From: an uncultured Clostridia bacterium
GTDB taxonomy: Bacteria > Bacillota > Clostridia > Oscillospirales > Acutalibacteraceae
DNA: 9,293 bases
Assembly: GCA_937884625.1 (NCBI GenBank)
Contig: CALGCE010000137.1
Span: 1 to 9,293, forward strand
Direction of reading: 5' to 3'
The notes under the pieces are model-generated. The model worked only from the letters and a program-made list of their open reading frames with translations, ran no database searches and was not told the origin of the DNA. The translations under genes were made by a program, and so were the position numbers. This document shows, one piece after another, positions 1 to 6,300 of the stretch. Each line of letters begins with the position of its first letter. Position 1 is the first letter of the stretch.

Positions 1-65
1 TATTATATAAATCCATATCTATTAATAGTGTAAACTTATTTATTACAACTAGTAAACAGAATTTT

Positions 66-94
66 TTGACTTTTTATATAAGATTTGATAAAAT
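66..94 (+). promoter_or_regulatory. Predicted sigma-A type promoter
   Basis: A -35 element TTGACT (66-71) is followed after exactly 17 bases by a -10 element TAAAAT (89-94). Each is one mismatch from consensus. Transcription would start near 101, giving a leader of about 80 bases before the TTG start at 182. In such AT-rich DNA promoter-like matches arise by chance, but the pair, the spacing and the ribosome binding site downstream agree. It could drive the whole rightward gene set. Confidence 0.55.
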
Positions 95-103
95 AAAACA
101 GTG

Positions 104-124
104 ATATATATATATATATATATA
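104..124. repeat. AT dinucleotide repeat in the leader
   Basis: This is an uninterrupted alternating AT run of 21 bases, just after the predicted transcription start and before the ribosome binding site of the first reading frame. It is self-complementary, so it could fold in the RNA. Its length could vary by strand slippage. Confidence 0.85.
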
Positions 125-181
125 ATTTGCATTGTTTTTTATAGAAAAACATCTAATTTATTGTAAAAAGGGGCGGTTAAA

Positions 182-625
182 TTGAGATTTCTTGTCTTCC
201 TTTTTTCAAATATTATTATATCTTACTATATCGAAAAAAAATCTAAAATCGCAAATGTGGTTTTCTGTATATTATTTACATTCTTTTTATTTTGATCTTT
301 ATTTATTAGTGATTTAAATATTGTTACTGAAGCAACAATTAGGATTTTTGGATTTGAAACGTTTTCGTTATTTAATGAAGTTTTTAATGATAATTTTGAA
401 ATTTTAGGATTGAATTATAGCATATTTGGATTAACACAAACTTTACTTTCGTTATCAATTCTTGTTTGTGTTATTATATTGACTACTAAAATATTTAGTT
501 GTAAATTGCAGATTAAGATAAAGAAGATTGTTATCTTAATACCTGAATATATTGGAACAATCTATGAATATGTTCTAGATTACTTTAAAAAAATCTATTT
601 AAGATTTGAAAGGTTTCGACTATGA
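182..625 (+). pseudogene. Small membrane protein, interrupted by an in-frame TGA
   Basis: One frame runs from TTG at 182 to the TGA at 623-625 (147 codons) and is broken only by TGA at 293-295 (codon 38). A good ribosome binding site, AAGGGGCGG (168-176), lies five bases before the TTG. The second part has no credible start of its own: TTG at 410 has AGGA only one base upstream. This argues for one gene with a single lesion. Reading through, the product has hydrophobic segments at about residues 3-17, 25-43 and 80-106, a short polar stretch between the second and third, and a basic C-terminal tail. I do not recognise the family. TGG to TGA is the simplest change, giving Trp in a membrane segment. 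TGA is a normal stop here: it ends the 644-residue gene, and both long genes use TGG for Trp. Alternatives are a sequencing error or a 37-residue peptide gene. Confidence 0.55.
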
Positions 626-628
626 AAT

Positions 629-644
629 ACTCAGCATGCTGAGT
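629..644. promoter_or_regulatory. Perfect 16-base palindrome, possible operator or hairpin
   Basis: ACTCAGCATGCTGAGT is perfectly self-complementary and starts three bases after the stop codon at 623-625. It is more GC-rich than its surroundings. As DNA it could bind a dimeric repressor. As RNA it would form a six-base-pair stem with a CATG loop. No T-run follows, so it is not a standard terminator. A -10-like TATCAT (645-650) follows at once, but I see no convincing -35 box. The role is not known. Confidence 0.45.
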
Positions 645-677
645 TATCATATATTAAATTTATGAAAGGATATTTTT

Positions 678-845
678 ATGAACGATTTAGAAAAGAAAGA
701 AAACGAAATTAAAGTAGAACAAACTGCTGGATGTTTTTGGGAAATGCTTCAAAAGCCTATTAAACCAATTATTGGATGGTCAATTTTTGGTGGCTCTGTA
801 GCTCTTATTGTACTTATTGATATAATTATATTCTTAAGTTTATAG
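678..845 (+). CDS. 55-residue single-pass membrane protein, unknown family
   Basis: The frame starts at ATG 678 behind AAAGGA (665-670) with seven bases of spacing, and ends at TAG 843-845. Residues 1-14 are highly charged (MNDLEKKENEIKVE). A short middle with Trp, Lys and Pro follows, and residues 31-55 form one hydrophobic helix ending directly at the C-terminus (VALIVLIDIIIFLSL). By the positive-inside rule the Lys-containing segment before the helix would stay in the cytoplasm, leaving almost nothing outside. I do not recognise the family. It lies between the broken membrane-protein frame and the pilin-like gene, all in one direction with short gaps, so it may be an accessory membrane partner of the pilin-like proteins. 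That role is inferred from position only. Confidence 0.65.
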   Translation: MNDLEKKENEIKVEQTAGCFWEMLQKPIKPIIGWSIFGGSVALIVLIDIIIFLSL

Positions 846-902
846 GATTAATGTTAAATTCAGATTAAAAATTTTTATTGTTTTAGAAAGAAAAAGAAAA
901 TT

Positions 903-1276
903 ATGAAAAATGCAATTAAAAAAGGTTTTACCATTGTTAACTTGTTATCGTAATCGCAGTTATCGCTATCCTTGCTGCAGTACTTATTCCTACTTTCAGT
1001 AACGTTATCGAAAAGGCAAATAAGAATGCCGCTCTTCAAGCTGTAAGAAATGCATATGTTAATGCTTACGCAGAGGCTATCGATGATGGCGAAGCTAAAG
1101 ACGATACTGTATACACAGACAAAGCAGGCAATATAGTAGAGTTTGCCGCTACTGGTGGTTGGGAATTTAAATGGGACGCATCTGGTGCATTAACAATTAC
1201 TGATCCGTATGATGATTATAGCTTCTCTGTTGAAGCAGGCGAATTCAAAATTGCTGATGCAAAAACAGTTGCATAA
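903..1276 (+). pseudogene. Type IV pilin-like protein, frameshifted at the Glu5 codon
   Basis: From ATG 903 the frame gives MKNAIKKGFTIVNLLS and stops at TAA 951-953. Adding one G between 938 and 939 restores GAA (Glu) and a continuous 124-residue protein ending at TAA 1274-1276. The restored protein has an eight-residue basic leader MKNAIKKG, with cleavage expected after Gly8. The mature helix FTIVELVIVIAVIAILAAVLI has Phe1, Glu5 and then Pro22, as in classic type IV pilins. A small acidic head domain of about 85 residues follows, rich in Ala, Asp and Gly, with GWEFKWDASG, typical of small Clostridia pilins. The upstream ribosome binding site is weak (AGAAAG near 886). In its intact form it would be the small, possibly major, pilin of the set. 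A -1 ribosomal slip is unlikely: slipping early meets TAA at 938-940, and no good slippery heptamer lies between that and 951. Either the gene is inactivated or the sequence has a one-base error. Confidence 0.85.
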
Positions 1277-1315
1277 TCCAAAACAATACTACTAAATAAA
1301 AGAAAATACAACCTG

Positions 1316-1355
1316 CCTCTCCCGAATTGGAAATCCTATCGGGGGGGGGTAGATT
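1316..1355 (+). promoter_or_regulatory. Nine-G tract with hairpin and promoter-like spacing
   Basis: Nine consecutive G (1341-1349) occur in AT-rich DNA between the broken pilin gene and the 644-residue gene. Two readings are possible. First, CCTCTCCCGA (1316-1325) can pair with TCGGGGGGGG (1339-1348), with two G-U pairs, forming a hairpin without a T-run. Second, TTGGAA (1327-1332) and TAGATT (1350-1355), each matching four of six consensus promoter bases, stand 17 bases apart with the G-tract inside the spacer. Homopolymers placed this way make promoters phase-variable in other bacteria. Against the promoter reading, a strong terminator follows at once. Confidence 0.3.
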
Positions 1356-1374
1356 AGAAAACTATGTTCTTTCG

Positions 1375-1410
1375 GGGACCTCGTTGTAATAGACGGGGTT
1401 CCTTTATTTT
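1375..1410 (+). terminator. Rho-independent terminator or leader attenuator
   Basis: GGGACCTCGT (1375-1384) pairs over ten positions, two of them G-U, with ACGGGGTTCC (1393-1402) around the eight-base loop TGTAATAG. TTTATTTT follows directly. This is the strongest terminator in the window. It lies about 100 bases after the pilin-like gene and 30 bases before the start of the 644-residue gene. It would end most pilin transcripts, with leakage into the two large genes, or act as an attenuator if they are read from the same RNA. Confidence 0.75.
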
Positions 1411-1440
1411 AATAAATTTTTATTTAAAGGAGACAAAAAA

Positions 1441-3375
1441 ATGAAAAAATCAAACAAACGTGGCTTTACCATTGTTGAGTTGGTAATTGTTATTGCTGTT
1501 ATTGCAATTTTTGCAGCAGTACTTATTCTGACGTTCAGCAACGGGATAAATAAAGCTAATCAAGCTAAAGACACGCAATTAGTACGTAATCTTAATACTT
1601 CATTAAAATTAGATGTAGGTGTTAAGCATAATACGATGCAAGATGCACTTGATGCAGTAGCACAACAAGGTTATGACTTAGATAAAATTAATGCATCAGC
1701 AATGCAAGACGAAATATTATGGGATAGCCACAATGATGCATTTGTTTATCTTGATGGAGAAGGTAATATTAATTACTTACCTGAGATTGAAAAAGATCGT
1801 GATGCTACGGAACTTGAATTGTGGCGAATTTGTAAAGAAATGCCTACAGAACAAAAATATTCTATATATGCTGGAAACGGATGGAATACAGATAATATAG
1901 ATAATTTATCAGTTGGTTTTGATGCCGGTAAAAATACAAACATTACAAGTGTAAACTATGTAAATAATGGTTCTGCACAAAGCGTTGTTATTCGTACCAA
2001 TGGCGGAAAACTGACCGTTAACGACGCATCTACCGGCAGCGTTAGCCATTACGGAGAATCAGAATATATTGATGTTATTCAGTGTCATACGGCATCCTAT
2101 CACGAGTATGGCACCGTATCCTTTGTTAATGTCAAAAAAGGACACGTTGCGTTTGAAAAGGGCTCTGCTGTCAACGGCGTTCATATTGAAAAGAGCGGAA
2201 GCGAAGTTGTCGGTGATAAAATATATGACAAGTTTGACACGATCATCCTTTCGTTTGACGAAACGGTTGAACAACCGGAGTATTCCCGTGATGCCGTAAC
2301 CATCAATCCGGAAGGAACCAAGGTTTGCACTTTGGATCTGCCCGATGAAACCACGAACATATATTTGTTCTTAAACGGTATTTATGAACAAATCAAGATT
2401 GAAAAAGCAAACGTAAGCGGAGAAGGTACTTCGGATAAGGAATGGGTAAGTACTTCATCTAAATCAAACGAAACAAAGTCAGCAGCAGACCAACTTGCAA
2501 ACAATTTCGTTGGAAGAGAAACGGCAATCGGTCATGAATTGACAAGTGAGGTTATTGATAATGAAAATCGCACGTTTGTTAATACTAATGATGAAGAAAA
2601 AGTTGTTGAAACAGGTGTTACAAAAGAAACGGCAAATGTTTTCGCTTCAGGAATTAAAGCATATTCTGATATGTTAGCTGATGAAATTACTATTGATTTA
2701 TTTGATTTTACAAGAACGGCTGAAGAAAAAGGTATGACAACTGAAGGCAAAGTAGTTTTACCACTTCAAGCTAATTTAGATGTTGCATATAGTTTCAAAG
2801 CATTTGAAAAACAAGAAGATGAAGAATTAGTTATGTCTTTGCTTGAAAAATTGGGTATAAGTGATGACAGTCAATTAGTTGACTTAGACTTAGAAGCAAT
2901 TGAGAACGCAATAAATAAACAGAATTATACAAAAGAAGAACAAGAAAGACTTCATGCTTTAATCGACGTAAGAAAAGATTATTTGATGTGGAATGCCGAC
3001 TTTACAATTTCTTTTGATAAAGACGTTGTTGCAAACAGTATTGCACTTGGCGGTCAATATGATAGTTATAGTGAAGCATGGCTTGGTTTTGGGTTACCAT
3101 TTAATATTAAAGCAAATGAAGAATTCAGAATGTTAAATACTGCTTATTTAGCAACAGAAAACGACGTATTCAGAATGAGTTACGCCGCAATCTGTACTTG
3201 GGTAAAAGAGTTCAATTGTGGTATCGGAAACCTTTCAAAAGCCAATATAGGCACAAAAGCTACGGTTACTTTAAAAATCTATGAGACTGATAATGAAGGT
3301 AATGAAACCGGAAAATCCATAGATATTAATTCTTTCTCAATTGTATTTACCGAATCTCAATTAACCGAGGAGTGA
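1441..3375 (+). CDS. 644-residue surface protein with prepilin-type signal
   Basis: The start ATG 1441 has AAAGGAGA (1426-1433) seven bases upstream. The leader MKKSNKRG is followed by the pilin helix FTIVELVIVIAVIAIFAAVLI with Phe1 and Glu5 intact. Residue 22 of the mature form is Leu instead of the usual Pro. Residues about 30-255 resemble the next protein: QLVRNLNT, HNTMQDAL, ILWDSHNDAFV, EMPTEQKYSIYA, LSVGFDAG, VVIRTN and HYGE recur in order. Residues 255-320 are beta-rich, 320-500 are polar and acidic with likely helices, and 517-641 form a probable beta-sandwich (WNADFTISFDKDV, IALGGQYDSYSEAW, FNCGIGNL) that I cannot name. There is no sortase motif or C-terminal anchor. It is far longer than a normal pilin (about 120-200 residues), so it probably acts as a membrane-held or pilus-tip display protein. 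Bases about 1981-2420 are richer in GC than the flanks. The stop lies two bases before the next start, so translation is probably coupled. Confidence 0.85.
   Translation: MKKSNKRGFTIVELVIVIAVIAIFAAVLILTFSNGINKANQAKDTQLVRNLNTSLKLDVGVKHNTMQDALDAVAQQGYDLDKINASAMQDEILWDSHNDAFVYLDGEGNINYLPEIEKDRDATELELWRICKEMPTEQKYSIYAGNGWNTDNIDNLSVGFDAGKNTNITSVNYVNNGSAQSVVIRTNGGKLTVNDASTGSVSHYGESEYIDVIQCHTASYHEYGTVSFVNVKKGHVAFEKGSAVNGVHIEKSGSEVVGDKIYDKFDTIILSFDETVEQPEYSRDAVTINPEGTKVCTLDLPDETTNIYLFLNGIYEQIKIEKANVSGEGTSDKEWVSTSSKSNETKSAADQLANNFVGRETAIGHELTSEVIDNENRTFVNTNDEEKVVETGVTKETANVFASGIKAYSDMLADEITIDLFDFTRTAEEKGMTTEGKVVLPLQANLDVAYSFKAFEKQEDEELVMSLLEKLGISDDSQLVDLDLEAIENAINKQNYTKEEQERLHALIDVRKDYLMWNADFTISFDKDVVANSIALGGQYDSYSEAWLGFGLPFNIKANEEFRMLNTAYLATENDVFRMSYAAICTWVKEFNCGIGNLSKANIGTKATVTLKIYETDNEGNETGKSIDINSFSIVFTESQLTEE
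3368..3372 (+). promoter_or_regulatory. Ribosome binding site that fixes the start of the giant gene
   Basis: AGGAG at 3368-3372 is five bases before ATG 3378. An alternative GTG at 3372 overlaps this site and has no ribosome binding site of its own, so ATG 3378 is the better start, giving 1774 residues with leader MKRKKG. The site lies inside the end of the upstream gene (stop 3373-3375), which favours translational coupling. Confidence 0.8.
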
Positions 3376-3377
3376 TT

Positions 3378-6300
3378 ATGAAAAGAAAAAAGGGATTTAC
3401 CATTGTTGAACTGGCAATTGTCATTGCCGTTGTTGCAATACTTACGGCAGTTTTGAGCCCTGTGTTTTCTTCCATCATTTCAAAAGCAAATCTATCGTCT
3501 GATATTCAATTGGTTAAAAATCTTAATACGTTTTTGAATATAGACTTTGATAAAGATTTTAATCTTAAAACCAATCATACAATGTACGATGCTCTTGAGA
3601 CTGTAAAAAGTAACGGTGTTTCCGTGGATAAAATCAAAAACAATAAAGCACGTAATCACCGTATTGTTTGGGATAGTCAGTCGGATAGATTTGTTTTGAT
3701 TAATGAAGCCGATGGATCTTGTGTTTATTCCGAACCCGATACTATCCAAGAAACTGTTATTTCGGATGAAAATAAATATCTTTATTTTGCGATTTACGAT
3801 GAAATGCCTACTATACAAACTTATTCTATTTATGCATCAGATTTGCTTATATTGGAAAACGGAAAAATATCCGAATTAACAGTCGGTTTCGATGCGGGTA
3901 GTAATATTAGTTTTTCTAGCCTTACTTATGATCGTACTAACGAAAGTTCGGCACGAAAGGTTATTATTAGGACTAACAGAGGTACTGAATGCGAATATAA
4001 GGGATATATAGGAACGGAAAGTGACGTTATTTATCACTATGGTGAAGCCGGTTTGCAAAAAGTAGTCTGCGGACCTCACTCATTTTATGAACGTGGTGGA
4101 GCTACGGAAACAATTGTTAAAAGCGGTCACTACGTCATTGAAAGTGATTCTATTGTCGGCGTTGTTAATGGCAGCGCCGAAGAAGGGGACGTAGTTATAG
4201 ACTTAAAATCAGGTTCTATTCAAGGTACTGTTAAGAATACAAACACTACGAATAGCGTTAAAATTAATGGTGAGCAGGGCGTTAGAACAACCTATTTTGA
4301 AGGAAATACTGATGGTGGAGATTTAATCGTTAATTTTTTATCTGAACCAAAGTATACGAATAAAACAGATATGGTGCAAGAGGCGGATGAAGACAATCCT
4401 GAAATAAAATTGTCTGGCTTAGGTACAGAAGAAATAATAATACCTTCTTACGATGAAGTTGGTGAAGAACACGCAGAATGCATTTCTATTGCAGGTTATT
4501 CGATAAAAGTATTCACAAACTGTAGTGCTTATAGTTATAGTGAATCAAAAATTGTTGAGAATACTGTAAAAGAAAATACGTATACCGTAAAAATTTACGG
4601 AAACGGCGTAGAAGAAAAGTTTAATTCGTCAAGCGAGCATACGCATACTTTTGGCGAGCCTTCTTGGGAGTGGAACGGCTACACATCTGCAACTGCAACG
4701 TTTATTTGTAATGCGGACGATTGTAAATTTACCGAAAAGGTAATTGTGCCGACAAATGGTGGTGACATATCAGGTGAAGAAACAAAGTCTGCTACTTGTA
4801 CCGAACCGGGCGAAAAAACATACACTGCGCATTTGGAACATCATAGTGAGCAGTATTATAGTGTTAGCCCTAATAAAGCAATAATCCCTCCCAAAGGTCA
4901 TACCGAGGTTAAAGATGAGGCAAAATCTGCTACCTGTACGGAAACAGGGCTTACCGAAGGCAAACATTGTAGTGAATGCAAAGCCGTATTGGTTGCACAA
5001 GAAGAAATTCCTGCACTTGGACATGATGATAATTATAAAAACGGTGGAACATGTGGTAGATGTGGCAAATCTAATATTAGTGTTAAATTTACAAACACCG
5101 ATAAATATCTTTACCGTGTAGGAAACGGAAATGCTGTTTCGGCAAGCTCTTTGTTTGAAGGAAATGTCAGCAGTATAGCCGTTACAAATATGCATAGCGA
5201 AGTATCGGAAGTATCAGGAACTTACGCAAATGGAAATATTACTTTCAAAGGCACAGGTATAGTAAAAGTTACTGCAAACGAAAGCGTTGAGTTATTGTTG
5301 GAAGTTGTAGATGGTCAAAACGTTACAACAGCAACAAGTGCAACAAGTAATAATGTAATATTACTTAATGACGTTGAAACAAATAATTTGATGGTAAGCA
5401 GTGGATATACTCTTTATGGCAACGGCTTCAAAGTGACGGATACCAGAACTTCGGGACCTAAGGGTGATATGAATGGTTACGTGACGATAAATAACGGCAC
5501 GGTGGATAACGTACAGTTTATCGGTTATGAGCCGACGGAGCAAAATCTTTTTAATACCAGCAGTGGTGTTTGGCATACGGATATTGCTCCTGCAGTAAAG
5601 GTAGGTACCGGTGGGGCCAACATTTACAACTGTTATATTTCTGGCGGACGTTATGCTTTGCAAGCGGATTCCTGTAATCTTGTGATGATAGGCACAACTC
5701 TTGACGGCGGTGCAATCGGCAACGCATACTTTGTAGGTGGCAATATCACGATGGAAAACTGCATAACAACCATGTCAACCAGAGGCGGAATGAAAGGTCT
5801 CGGCATCTGTATTCCTTCTGTCAGCGGTGTGAAGTTGAATATTGAAGACACGCTTGAACAGCACAACTGGGCAACGTCTTCGGAAGTTCCGAGCGCTCTC
5901 AGCAGTCTTATAAGCAGTGTGTACAGTAATACCACTTTCGCAGCAAGCTATGGCGGAAAAACATATATCAATACGGGTATCTTCTTCCTGGATATAACAG
6001 GAGGAAGTATTTCAATGGTAGATGCGAAGGAAGTTATCAACGATACGACCGGCAATAACTATGCTTATTTTGAAAAGACTGCTTTAAATATGACCGGTTG
6101 CTGTTACACGGCAAAGGCGACAATGTTCAGTGAAAATATGCTTTCTGCACCTGAATTTACACCGAACAATTACGCCACAGTTCCTGCTGTTAGTTTTGAC
6201 CACACAGTAAACTATAAGGCGAATACCGGATTAACCGAGGATTTTTGCGTAGAGAATAACGGTGTGGTACATATCCAGCTTGTAAAGAATGCCGATCACT

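Noticed and set aside
293..295. TGA reassigned to Trp (alternative genetic code)
   Set aside because: TGA ends the 644-residue gene in a natural place, both long genes use TGG for Trp, and the 1774-residue frame contains no internal TGA.
410..625. A separate 71-residue gene starting at TTG 410
   Set aside because: The AGGA before it is only one base from the TTG, and the same frame is open upstream back to the better start at 182 apart from one TGA.
915..953. Programmed -1 frameshift rescuing the pilin gene at the A6 run
   Set aside because: A slip at the A-run meets TAA at 938-940 in the -1 frame. Between that stop and the zero-frame stop at 951 there is no credible slippery heptamer.
3372..3377. 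GTG at 3372 as the start of the giant gene
   Set aside because: It overlaps the AGGAG site that best serves ATG 3378 and has no suitably spaced ribosome binding site of its own. The prepilin leader also fits the ATG start.
4770..5195. Minus-strand open frames of 100-141 codons inside the giant gene
   Set aside because: They are antisense shadows of the long + strand gene, low in complexity, with no ribosome binding site and no recognisable protein features.
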